The notes under the pieces: generated by a model
Told to the model about the DNA's origin: nothing
The model's input: the letters and a program-made list of their open reading frames with translations, nothing else
The model's database searches: none
Shown: in pieces, positions 50,318-58,367 of the stretch
Numbering within the stretch: the stretch's first letter is position 1
Layout of the letters: each line of letters begins with the position of its first letter
From: a bacterium YEK0313
GTDB lineage: Bacteria; Pseudomonadota; Alphaproteobacteria; Rhizobiales; Phreatobacteraceae
Assembly: GCA_000751295.2 (NCBI GenBank)
Contig: CCMO02000001.1
Span: 3,125,352 to 3,189,351, forward strand
Length of the DNA: 64,000 bases
Direction: 5' to 3'
Made by a program: the position numbers and the translations under genes

Positions 50318-51079
50318 ATGTTTCTGTTCCGTTCACCGGCCGATCCGCAGACCCGCCCGAGCGGGGCGACGGAAGCGGGCATCGGCCGCGTCGTGCAGGC
50401 CATTCAATCGGCTGCGCGCGCCACCGGCGCCGGTTTCGACTATCTGCTGCGCACCGCCCATCGCGAATCGAGCCTGCAACCGGCGGCCCAGGCGCCGACC
50501 AGCAGCGCCCGCGGCCTCTACCAGTTCATCGATTCGACCTGGCTCACCATGATGCGCGACGAGGGCCGCAAGCTCGGCCTCGAACGTTATGCCGCCCAGA
50601 TCGGCACCAACAGCGCCGGCCAGCCGGTGGTCGCCGATCCGGCCGTGCGCCGCGAGATCCTGGCGCTGCGTGACGATCCGCAGATTTCGGCGCTGATGGC
50701 CGGCGCCTTCACCAATCGCAATGCACAGGACCTGCGCAGCGCTACCGGCCGCAATCCGACCGAGGGCGAGCTCTACATGGCCCATTTCCTCGGCTCCGGC
50801 GGCGCGGCGCGGCTGATCACCCTCAACCAGTCGAACCCGCAGGCCGTGGCGGCACGCGCCTTTCCGGACGCGGCGGGTGCCAATCGCAGCATCTTTTTCG
50901 AGAACGGCCGGCCGCGCACCGTCGCCGAGGTCTATGCGGCGCTCGCCTCGGGCGGGAGCTCCGAGGCCCGGCCGGCGACCACGCTGGGCGCCGGCCAGGC
51001 CGCCGCCCGCCGGCAGCCGGCACCGATGCGGCTGAGCCGGACGGCGGCCGCGGCTCCTGGTCGGCCGTCCCGCGCATGA
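50318..51079 (+). CDS. SLT-domain transglycosylase-like protein, 253 aa, C-terminal tail possibly lost by frameshift
   Basis: Single lysozyme-like domain: IQSAARATGAGFDYLLRTAHRESSLQPAAQAPTSSARGLYQFIDSTWL with the catalytic Glu of HRESS, and GELYMAHFLGSGGAARLITLN. There is no obvious signal peptide. The frame stops at 51079 in Ala/Arg/Pro-rich sequence. The +2 frame continues as plausible coding sequence (see the next entry), so the protein may have originally been about 100 residues longer. Probably acts on peptidoglycan. Confidence 0.82.
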   Translation: MFLFRSPADPQTRPSGATEAGIGRVVQAIQSAARATGAGFDYLLRTAHRESSLQPAAQAPTSSARGLYQFIDSTWLTMMRDEGRKLGLERYAAQIGTNSAGQPVVADPAVRREILALRDDPQISALMAGAFTNRNAQDLRSATGRNPTEGELYMAHFLGSGGAARLITLNQSNPQAVAARAFPDAAGANRSIFFENGRPRTVAEVYAALASGGSSEARPATTLGAGQAAARRQPAPMRLSRTAAAAPGRPSRA

Positions 51080-51375
51080 ATGCCAATCCGTCGCGGCCGT
51101 TCCATTCGATGTTCTCGACCGGGGCAGGGCCGATCAATGCCTTCGTCGCGGCGACCTGGACCTCGATCGGCCGCGGTGCGCCGCGCGACACCGTGACCGC
51201 GCCGACCTCGATCGCGGCCGCCGACAGCCCGGTGACCATGGCGGCCGTGCCGGTGCCCGCCGCCGCGCCGGCCGCGCGTGGTCTCATCGGCCATGGCGGG
51301 CCCGCGCGTGCGGCCCAGCCGGCGGCCGGCCAGCCGCTCGATCTCGCCCAGTTCCGCCGCCCCGAAGCGCGCTGA
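51076..51375 (+). CDS. Out-of-frame tail or small overlapping gene, 99 aa
   Basis: ATG 51076 overlaps the transglycosylase stop as ATGA. It opens with NPSRPFHSMFSTGAGPINAFVAATW and continues with Ala/Pro-rich sequence to a final QPLDLAQFRRPEAR. The same frame is open upstream of the ATG. In related SLT proteins I recall a similar F-x-SLF...LW...PLDLF tail, so I read this as the C terminus of the upstream protein displaced by an indel, not an independent gene. A natural overlapping gene cannot be excluded. Confidence 0.5.
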   Translation: MNANPSRPFHSMFSTGAGPINAFVAATWTSIGRGAPRDTVTAPTSIAAADSPVTMAAVPVPAAAPAARGLIGHGGPARAAQPAAGQPLDLAQFRRPEAR

Positions 51376-51483
51376 ACGCGAGCGTTTCTGTCGTCTTAAT
51401 TTTCTTGGTGAATGCTTTGTTAAGGCTCGCCGGGCTAGGCTGATGACAGGGGGCCGCCGGCCTCGGATTTCCGGACGCTTGCC

Positions 51484-52677
51484 ATGATCGTGCGTCACTT
51501 CCTCCGCTGGATCCAGACAGCGCCTGCTGCCGACCGGGCCGATGCGACATCGGCCCTGGCGCGCGCCTATCTCTATTCCGACCTCGGCGCCGGCGACCGC
51601 GCGGCGGCGGAGGCGGCCATGATCGTTCTGCTCGACGATCCCTCGCCGGTGGTGCGCCGGGCGCTCGCCGAGGCCCTGGCCTATGCCGAGACGGCGCCGC
51701 ACACGGTCCTGGTCGGCCTCCTGCAGGACCAGCCGGACATTGCCGCGATCATCGCCCGCCACTCGCCGCTGCTCATCGATGCCGAACTGGTCGATCTGAT
51801 CGGCGCGGGCGAGCCGGTCGTTCAATATGCCGTGGCGCGCCGCGAGACGGTGCCGGCGCCGGTCGCGGCCGCCATTGCTGAGGTCGGCTGCGTCGAGGCC
51901 TGCCTGGCGCTGGTGGCGCTCGACAATGCCGACCTGCCGGACTTTTCCATCGACCGGATCGTGGCCCGATTCGGCGATGATCCAGACATCCGGGAGGCAC
52001 TGTTCCGCCGCGCCGATCTCAGCGCCGGCGCACGCCAGGCGCTGGTCGTCAAGCTCTCAGAGGCTCTCTCCGCCTTCGTTGCCGACCGGGCCTGGCTCGC
52101 TCCCGAGCGCGCCGGCAAGATCGTGCGCGAAGCCTCCGAGAAGGCGACGGTTGCGATTGCCGCGGCGGCAGCCGGGGATGCCTTGCCGTCGCTCGCCTGC
52201 CACCTGCGCGCCTCCGGGCAGCTGACCACCGGCCTGATCCTGCGCGCGCTGCTGTCGGGACAGATCAGGCTGTTCGAGGCGGCGCTCGCGGAGCTCTCCG
52301 GCCTCGCCGTGCGCCGCGTCAGCGGGCTGGTGCATGACCGGCGCGGCAGCGGCTTCCGGGCGCTCTACGACCAGGCCGGCCTGCCGGCGCGCGCCTATCC
52401 GGCCTTCGCCGCGGCGCTCGAGGCCTGGCATGCCGAAGGCCTGGTCGCGGCGGCGCGCGGCGGCGAGGCCCAGCTGCGCCGGCGCATGGTCGAACGTGTG
52501 CTGACGGCCTATGCGCCGCTGGCCGCCGGCGAGCTCGACCAGCTGCTCGTCCTGCTGCGGCGCTTCGTCGCCGAGGCAGCGCGCGATGAGGCGAGGGCCT
52601 TCACCGAAGATCTGATCGCCGGCCGCGACGCGCTCGACGACGACGACCTGCTGTTCCCGCTCGCCGCTGCCGCCTGA
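51484..52677 (+). CDS. DUF2336 domain protein, 397 aa
   Basis: All-helical protein rich in Ala, Leu, Asp and Arg. N-terminal HEAT-like helices (AAAEAAMIVLLDDPSPVVRRALAEAL) are typical of alphaproteobacterial DUF2336 proteins. No catalytic motif or membrane helix is visible, and the role is not established. Start ATG 51484. It follows the SLT gene by about 100 bp on the same strand. Confidence 0.88.
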   Translation: MIVRHFLRWIQTAPAADRADATSALARAYLYSDLGAGDRAAAEAAMIVLLDDPSPVVRRALAEALAYAETAPHTVLVGLLQDQPDIAAIIARHSPLLIDAELVDLIGAGEPVVQYAVARRETVPAPVAAAIAEVGCVEACLALVALDNADLPDFSIDRIVARFGDDPDIREALFRRADLSAGARQALVVKLSEALSAFVADRAWLAPERAGKIVREASEKATVAIAAAAAGDALPSLACHLRASGQLTTGLILRALLSGQIRLFEAALAELSGLAVRRVSGLVHDRRGSGFRALYDQAGLPARAYPAFAAALEAWHAEGLVAAARGGEAQLRRRMVERVLTAYAPLAAGELDQLLVLLRRFVAEAARDEARAFTEDLIAGRDALDDDDLLFPLAAAA

Positions 52678-52819
52678 CGCCGGAACCACGCCTGCGCCGG
52701 GCGGGCGCCTTCATACGGCTGTGATGTGGCGCTGCTTGCCTTGGCGGCAACGAGGTCGCCGGCGCCCGCCATTGGCATGCCGTGGCAACCGGTTCATGCT
52801 GAGGCGAGGGAGTGCGGCC

Positions 52820-53944
52820 ATGGTCGAGAAGAGCCGTCGATTTGCACTGGGACTTGCGGGCGCCGCGGTCGTTGCCGGCCTCGCCGCAACCGGTCCCGGC
52901 GGCGCCGCGCGGGCCCAGGGCACCGCGCGGCCGAAACCCCTGGTGCTCGGCCATCGCGGGGCGCCGGCCCTGCGCCCGGAACATACGCTGGCCTCCTACG
53001 CGAAGGCGATCGCCGACGGCGCCGACTATATCGAGCCGGACCTGGTGCCGACCAAGGACGGCGTCCTGGTGGCGCGGCACGAGAACGACATTACCGGCAC
53101 GACCGATGTCGCCAGACGGCCGGAATTCGCCGCGCGCAAGACGACCAAGACGGTGGATGGCGAGAGCCATACCGGCTGGTTCACCGAGGACTTCACGCTG
53201 GCCGAGCTGAAGACGCTGCGCGCGATCGAGCGGCTCGGTGCCGTCCGCCCGGACAGCCAGCGCTATGACGGCCAGTTCCAGGTGCCGACCCTGGAGGAGG
53301 TGATCGACTTCACTGCGGCCGAGGCCGCGGCGCGCGGCCGGGTGATCGGCCTGATCCCCGAGCTCAAGCATTCCACCTATTTCGCCAAGATCGGCCTGCC
53401 GCTCGAGGACCGCTTTCTCGCGGTGCTGCAGGCGCACGACTACACCCGCCGCAATCCGGTCGAGATCCAGTCCTTCGAGATCGCCAATCTGCGCTACCTG
53501 CGCGGCAAGCTCGGCCGGCCCGCCAATATCAGGCTGCTGCAGCTGACCGACGAGCCGGCGGTGATCCCGGCGGACGTCGCCGCAACCGGTGGCAGGACGA
53601 CCTTCGCCGACATGCTGACGGCCGACGGGCTGAAGGAGATCGCGACCTATGCGGACGCGGTCGGGCCGTGGACGCGCACGATCATTCCGCTGGAGGCGAA
53701 TGGCAGGCTTGGTCAGCCGAACAAGGTGGTCGACGACGCCCATGCCGCGGGCCTGCTCGTGCGCACCTATACGTTCCGGCCGGAAAACCGCTTCCTCGCG
53801 GCCGATTACCGCAGCGAGGCCGGTGAAAACGCGCGCAACGAGACCGGCGCCATGGCCGAACTCAAGCGTTATCTCGCGCTTGGCATCGACGGGTTCTTCA
53901 TCGACGATCCTGCGCTCGGCCGCAAGGCCGTCGATGCGGCCTGA
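52820..53944 (+). CDS. Exported glycerophosphoryl diester phosphodiesterase, 374 aa
   Basis: Hydrolyses glycerophosphodiesters to glycerol-3-phosphate and an alcohol. A signal (SRRFALGLAGAAVVAGLAA, possibly Tat-type with SRR, cleavage after ARAQ) precedes the GDPD TIM barrel: VLGHRGAPALRPEHTLASY, DGADYIEPDLVPTKDGVLVARHEN, LIPELKHSTYF, and RTYTFRPENRF near the end. Length and motifs match periplasmic GlpQ-type enzymes. A GAGGCGAGGG stretch lies just before ATG 52820. Confidence 0.92.
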   Translation: MVEKSRRFALGLAGAAVVAGLAATGPGGAARAQGTARPKPLVLGHRGAPALRPEHTLASYAKAIADGADYIEPDLVPTKDGVLVARHENDITGTTDVARRPEFAARKTTKTVDGESHTGWFTEDFTLAELKTLRAIERLGAVRPDSQRYDGQFQVPTLEEVIDFTAAEAAARGRVIGLIPELKHSTYFAKIGLPLEDRFLAVLQAHDYTRRNPVEIQSFEIANLRYLRGKLGRPANIRLLQLTDEPAVIPADVAATGGRTTFADMLTADGLKEIATYADAVGPWTRTIIPLEANGRLGQPNKVVDDAHAAGLLVRTYTFRPENRFLAADYRSEAGENARNETGAMAELKRYLALGIDGFFIDDPALGRKAVDAA

Positions 53945-53997
53945 TCGAGATCGGCGGGACCGGTGCCGCAGCGTCGCATCTCCTCTATGGTCGCCGC

Positions 53998-55353
53998 ATG
54001 GAAGAGACATCGTTCCAGTTGCTGAGGGATGCGCCGCTTCACCGTTTCACGCCGGCCGAGTGGACCGGCTGGTATCCGCGCGTGGCGGCCCATCTCGCGG
54101 GCGAGGATCCGGCCACGCGCGCGGCGGCCCTGGAGCGGCTGGTCATGGCGGTGTTCCGCGCCGAGCCGGGGACATTGTCGGGGCCGGAGCGCGACGCGCA
54201 CGCACGGGACCGTGCGGTCTGGTTCCTCGAAACGCTCGCTGCCGCGCAGCGGCGGCATCCCGAGCTTCTCGCCGCCTTTCTCGAGCATTTGCGCTGGCAT
54301 GGCGATGACGAGCCGTTTCCCGCCGTTCTTCTGCCGTGGCTGCGCGCCTTGCGCGCGCAACGCCTTCCCGAGGTGCCCGGCGACCGCATCGATGCGGCGG
54401 AGCTATTGATCGGCGGACTTGCCTGGACCGACCGCGGCGACTTGCCGGCCCTGTTCGACCACGCCTCGGACTATGTCCGCAGCTGCGCCGCCTGCATGTT
54501 CGGCCGGCAGGGGCTGGCCTATGGCGACGGCGACCAGGATGTGATGGATCCCGACATCATCGACCGTCTCACTGCAAAGGAACTGGAGCGGCCCGGCCTC
54601 GCGGGACCGTTCTGGTCCGGCTGCATGTTCTTCGGAGATTACGACGGTTTCGGGCGGGATCCTGTTGCCTGGATGCTCGATATCATCGAGCGCCGCAACG
54701 GTCCGGAGCCGGCCGACATGGCCGCGAACGGCATCGATTTTCATATTCACGAGCTCGCCGCCGGGGACCCGGCCGCGATCCGGCGGCTCGCCCGCTCCGG
54801 TCGCACCGGTCTCGCGCTGATGGCGGCCACGGAAATCCACGATGCGGTCCCGGCCGTGGCGCCGGTCCTGCGCGAGCTGGCCGGACATGCCGATCGCGAC
54901 ATCGCCTGGGGCGCCCAGGCTCATCTGGCGCGCTACTACGGCGAAGCGCATCCGGCAGCGCCGCCGGAACGGCTCAAATATCTGCCCGGCTCGCGGCTGG
55001 GCGTCGATGCGCTCGTCATTCGCTATGGCGAGGCGCCTCGCTGGAGCGATCTCGCCGTGTTCTTTCCGTCCGGGCGCGATGCCTTCGACACGGACGAGGC
55101 CTGGTCGGTCATCGATGCAGCCATGCCGCCGGAGGCGCGGGGCGATATCGAAAAGCATCCGCTGGCTCGCCACGACGACGGCGCCGGGCCGGTGCGGGTC
55201 GCCCGGAACGAGCACCGCAGCTACGCCCATTGTCAGATCGTGCTGTCGGGCGAGCCGGAGGCGCAGCGCTGGCAGCGCATCGAGATGGGTGCGAGGCACC
55301 GCTCCGATCACTGGCGGCCATTCCAGTGGGGCGGGCCGGCGCGGTCGTCATAG
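53998..55353 (+). CDS. Unrecognised protein, possible helical-repeat type, 451 aa
   Basis: Soluble, without signal peptide or membrane helix. Ala/Leu/Arg/Glu-rich sequence with predicted helix pairs, for example EDPATRAAALERLVMAVFRAEPG, DLPALFDHASDYVRSCAACMFGRQ and VAPVLRELAGHADRDIAWGAQAHLARYYG. The last helical pairs resemble HEAT units. Cysteines cluster at about 162-166. No family assigned. The start at ATG 53998 is the first in the frame. It sits between GDPD and the response-regulator pair without operon linkage. Confidence 0.72.
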   Translation: MEETSFQLLRDAPLHRFTPAEWTGWYPRVAAHLAGEDPATRAAALERLVMAVFRAEPGTLSGPERDAHARDRAVWFLETLAAAQRRHPELLAAFLEHLRWHGDDEPFPAVLLPWLRALRAQRLPEVPGDRIDAAELLIGGLAWTDRGDLPALFDHASDYVRSCAACMFGRQGLAYGDGDQDVMDPDIIDRLTAKELERPGLAGPFWSGCMFFGDYDGFGRDPVAWMLDIIERRNGPEPADMAANGIDFHIHELAAGDPAAIRRLARSGRTGLALMAATEIHDAVPAVAPVLRELAGHADRDIAWGAQAHLARYYGEAHPAAPPERLKYLPGSRLGVDALVIRYGEAPRWSDLAVFFPSGRDAFDTDEAWSVIDAAMPPEARGDIEKHPLARHDDGAGPVRVARNEHRSYAHCQIVLSGEPEAQRWQRIEMGARHRSDHWRPFQWGGPARSS

Positions 55354-55418
55354 ATGAGGAGAGCCGACCTCGCTGCACGGCAGCTGGAGCGCGGAGCAGG
55401 ATCGGCCGAGGCGACCGC

Positions 55419-56003
55419 TCAAGGGGAGAGCGGCGGCACGCCCGTCACGTCGACCAGGGTCTCCGTCGACAGGAGCACGAGCTTTTCGACCAGTTCCAGC
55501 GCTACGGGATGGTCCTCGCCCTTGGCCTCCTCGCGGACGATGGCGCGGATCGCGTCGACATGCTGGCTGACGAGCGGCCAGGGCAAAAGCTTCGCATCCT
55601 CGATGCCGAGCAGCAGGGCGGTGAGGCTTTCGGCGGCGCGCGAGGCGAGGGGGTAGCCGAAGGTGGTCGCTTCACCCTTGATGTCATGGGCGGCGGAGAA
55701 CAGCGCCGTACGATTCTCGGCGGTCAGGCCGTGCGCGGCCGCAGCGTCGCGGGCGGTCACCAGGCGCTCGACCTCCTTCTCCATCCAGCCGTCGAACTCG
55801 GCCGCGAGCTGGGCGAGCGCCGCCTCGGCGCGCTCGATCGCCTCCGGGTCGATCCCGCCGAAACCGTCATCCGGCCCGTCGACCTTGTGCACATAGGTCC
55901 TCAGATTGTGCTTGGGGACGATGACCTCGTAGTCGCCGAAGTTCTTGACGCTGGCCTCGTCGAGCTTGGCTTCCTGGCGCTTCTTCATGGATCCGTCCGT
56001 CAC
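55419..56003 (-). CDS. Hpt (histidine phosphotransfer) domain protein, 194 aa
   Basis: A four-helix Hpt domain spans about residues 60-190, with the phospho-accepting His106 in SAAHDIKGEATTFGYP. The N-terminal 40 residues contain a short beta-like segment (GDYEVIVPKHNLRTYV). It is translationally coupled to the response regulator upstream: GTG 56003 overlaps its stop (GTGA), or ATG 55988 is used. An Hpt and a single-domain REC in one operon suggest a phosphorelay, but no sensor kinase is nearby. Confidence 0.88.
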   Translation of the reverse strand: MTDGSMKKRQEAKLDEASVKNFGDYEVIVPKHNLRTYVHKVDGPDDGFGGIDPEAIERAEAALAQLAAEFDGWMEKEVERLVTARDAAAAHGLTAENRTALFSAAHDIKGEATTFGYPLASRAAESLTALLLGIEDAKLLPWPLVSQHVDAIRAIVREEAKGEDHPVALELVEKLVLLSTETLVDVTGVPPLSP

Positions 56004-56545
56004 ACCGAACTCTTGGTCTTGTCCAGGAGCGGCTGCACCCGGATGGTCTCGGTCTTGTCGTTCTTGCGCCGCTCGGGACCGACATAGCTCGCGGTATGAT
56101 TGCGCCGGCGGTCCGGACCGAAAAAGGTCTTGGTCTTGATGAACGGCCGCGGATTGACCACGACGTTCAGGATGCGCTGGTAGAGCGCCTTGGCCGAAAT
56201 CGGCTTGGCCAGGAACTCGGTCACCCCGGAATCGCGGGCCTCCAGCACGCGTTTCTTCTCCGAATGCCCGGTCAGCATGATGATCGCGACATAGGGATTG
56301 GGATTGGATCCCGGCTGCCGGATCATGCTCGTCAGCTCCAGGCCGTCGAAGATCGGCATGGCCCAGTCGGTGATGACGATGTCGGGCATGTAGTGGGTGA
56401 AGGCTTCGAGCCCGGCCGCGCCGTCCTCCGCCTCATAGACCTCGCGCGCGCCGAAGCCGTGCAGAAGGGTGCGGACGATGCGGCGCATGTGCGCGTTGTC
56501 GTCGATCACCAGGAAACGCAAGCGGTTGAAATCAATACGGATCAT
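56000..56545 (-). CDS. Single-domain response regulator (CheY-like) with C-terminal extension, 181 aa
   Basis: REC domain with Asp15/Asp16, phosphoacceptor Asp60 (IVITDWAMP), Thr in MLTGHS and Lys114 (EFLAKPIS). About 55 C-terminal residues (PFIKTKTFFGPDRRRNHTASYVGPERRKNDKTET) are basic and unlike an output HTH. Likely receives phosphate from the Hpt partner encoded 4 bp downstream. Similar REC-Hpt pairs occur in alphaproteobacteria near cell-cycle or motility genes. Confidence 0.92.
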   Translation of the reverse strand: MIRIDFNRLRFLVIDDNAHMRRIVRTLLHGFGAREVYEAEDGAAGLEAFTHYMPDIVITDWAMPIFDGLELTSMIRQPGSNPNPYVAIIMLTGHSEKKRVLEARDSGVTEFLAKPISAKALYQRILNVVVNPRPFIKTKTFFGPDRRRNHTASYVGPERRKNDKTETIRVQPLLDKTKSSV

Positions 56546-56634
56546 CGAAGGCGACCTTAGCTGCCGCGGCTCAATGAAGCGTTAAGTTGCGGCGCGCCAT
56601 GCGATTGCGCGGCCCGCTTGCATCGGGCCGGCGG

Positions 56635-57417
56635 TCAGCTGCCGAACTGCTCGCGCAGGATGCGCTCGTCGAGCGAATGACCGGGATCGTGGAGCAGCAC
56701 CATGCTGCGGGTGCGATCCATGGCGATGTCGACCATGGCCACCTCGCGCACCTCGTCGTGGTCGGCGGTGGCGCTCACCGGTCGGCGGGTGGGCTCGATC
56801 ACCTCGATGCGCACCGCCACCCGGTCCGGCAGCAGCGCGCCGCGCCAGCGCCTCGGCCGGAACGGCGAGATCGGCGTTACCGCCAGGAGATTGGTGTTGA
56901 GCGGCAGGATCGGGCCGTTGGCGGAGAGGTTGTAGGCGGTCGAGCCGGCGGGCGTTGCCACCAGCACACCGTCGCCGGACAGCTCGTCCATGCGCAGCTG
57001 TCCGTCGACGAAGATCCGGAGCTTGGCGATCTGCGAGGTCTGCCTGAGCAGCGCGACGTCGTTGATGGCGAGCGCGTCGTGCCGCTCGCCATGGGTGTCG
57101 ACCGTCGTCATCGCGAGCGGATGGATCACCGAGCGTTCGGCGCTGGCGATCCGCTCGACGAGGCCTTCCTCGACATATTCGTTCATCAGGAAGCCGACCG
57201 AACCGCGGTTCATGCCGTAGATCGGCTTGCCGGTGTCGATGAAGCGGTGCAGCGTCTGCAGCATGACGCCGTCGCCGCCGAGCGCGACGATGATGTCGGC
57301 CGTCTCGGTGGCGACCGAGCCGTAGCGCGCGTCGAGGCGTTTTTGCGCCTCCTGCGCTTCGGGGGCCGGCGAAGCGACAAAGGCGATCTGCGGCGTGATG
57401 GTCTTCGGATCCGGCAT
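56635..57417 (-). CDS. nadK: NAD kinase, 260 aa
   Basis: Phosphorylates NAD to NADP. The key GGDG motif lies at residues 47-50 (ADIIVALGGDGVMLQTLHRF), then YGMNRGSVGFLMNEYVEEGL, DELSGDGVLVATPAGSTAYNLSANGPI and LLAVTPISPF. Length and motif order are standard. Start ATG 57417. Confidence 0.96.
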   Translation of the reverse strand: MPDPKTITPQIAFVASPAPEAQEAQKRLDARYGSVATETADIIVALGGDGVMLQTLHRFIDTGKPIYGMNRGSVGFLMNEYVEEGLVERIASAERSVIHPLAMTTVDTHGERHDALAINDVALLRQTSQIAKLRIFVDGQLRMDELSGDGVLVATPAGSTAYNLSANGPILPLNTNLLAVTPISPFRPRRWRGALLPDRVAVRIEVIEPTRRPVSATADHDEVREVAMVDIAMDRTRSMVLLHDPGHSLDERILREQFGS

Positions 57418-57501
57418 GGCGGGTCGGGGGCAGGGGCTGAATGGCGCGGCGCCGACCATGGCGCCGCCGGATGTCGTTTCGTTGGTCGTCGGCCGCGCAG
57501 C

Positions 57502-58251
57502 TCAGCCGCGGCCGACGAAGGGCATGTCGTTGGCCATGACCGTCATGGTCAGCACATTGACGTCGAGCGGCAGGTTGGCGACATGCACGACGGCCTCGGC
57601 CACATGGCGTACATCCATGCGCGGCTCCACCTTGACCGAGAAATCGGCCTGCAGCACGCCATTGGCCATGCGTTCGGTCATTTCGGTCGCGGCATTGCCG
57701 ACGTCGATCTGCGAGCAGACGATGCGGTCGGCACGGCCGTCGAGGGAAATCGACTTGGTCAGGCCGAGAATGGCATGCTTGGTCGCCGTATAGGGGGCCG
57801 AATAGGGGCGTGGCGCATAGGCCGAGATCGAGCCGTTGTTGATGATGCGCCCGCCTTTCGGCGACTGGGTGCGCATCAGCCGCATGGCTTCCTGCGCGCA
57901 CAGGAACGAGCCGGTGAGGTTGACGTCCACCACCTGCTTCCATTGCGTGACGGAGAGCTGGTCCATCGGAATGGCCGGCGCGCCCATGCCGGCATTGTTG
58001 AACAGAACGTCGATGCGGCCGAACCGGTCCTTCACGGCCTGGAACAGCGCCTTCACAGAGGCTTCGTCGGCAACGTCGGTCGGCACCGCGACGACCGTCG
58101 CGCCGCTGCCGGCCGCGGCGACCGTCTTGTCGAGCTCGTCCTTGCGCCGGCCGGCGACGACCACGGCGTATCCGGCTGCGGCCAGCGCCAGTGCCGAGGC
58201 CCGGCCGATGCCCGAGCCGGCCCCGGTCACGACGGCGATCTTCTGCGACAT
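57502..58251 (-). CDS. Short-chain dehydrogenase/reductase, 249 aa
   Basis: Classical SDR. NAD(P)-binding TGAGSGIG (residues 9-16), NNAG (85-88), the catalytic Ser at about 141, and Tyr154-x3-Lys158 (APYTATKHAILG). Arg35-Arg36 after the second beta strand (VVAGRRKDEL) favour NADP. Substrate unknown. It lies 84 bp upstream of nadK on the same strand. Confidence 0.93.
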   Translation of the reverse strand: MSQKIAVVTGAGSGIGRASALALAAAGYAVVVAGRRKDELDKTVAAAGSGATVVAVPTDVADEASVKALFQAVKDRFGRIDVLFNNAGMGAPAIPMDQLSVTQWKQVVDVNLTGSFLCAQEAMRLMRTQSPKGGRIINNGSISAYAPRPYSAPYTATKHAILGLTKSISLDGRADRIVCSQIDVGNAATEMTERMANGVLQADFSVKVEPRMDVRHVAEAVVHVANLPLDVNVLTMTVMANDMPFVGRG

Positions 58252-58367
58252 CTCGAAAAACTCCTCCCGCCGGCCGGCGCGAGAGACGCCTGCCTGTTCG
58301 GCGCCGACACTGGCTGAAACCGCGGCGCCTGTCGATATCGGGCGGCCGGCAGGAGCAATGCAGCCGG

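Noticed and set aside
51400..51440. TTAA pairs before the DUF2336 gene as a CtrA box.
   Set aside because: The two TTAA words are about 20 bp apart, not the 7-bp spacing of a CtrA site.
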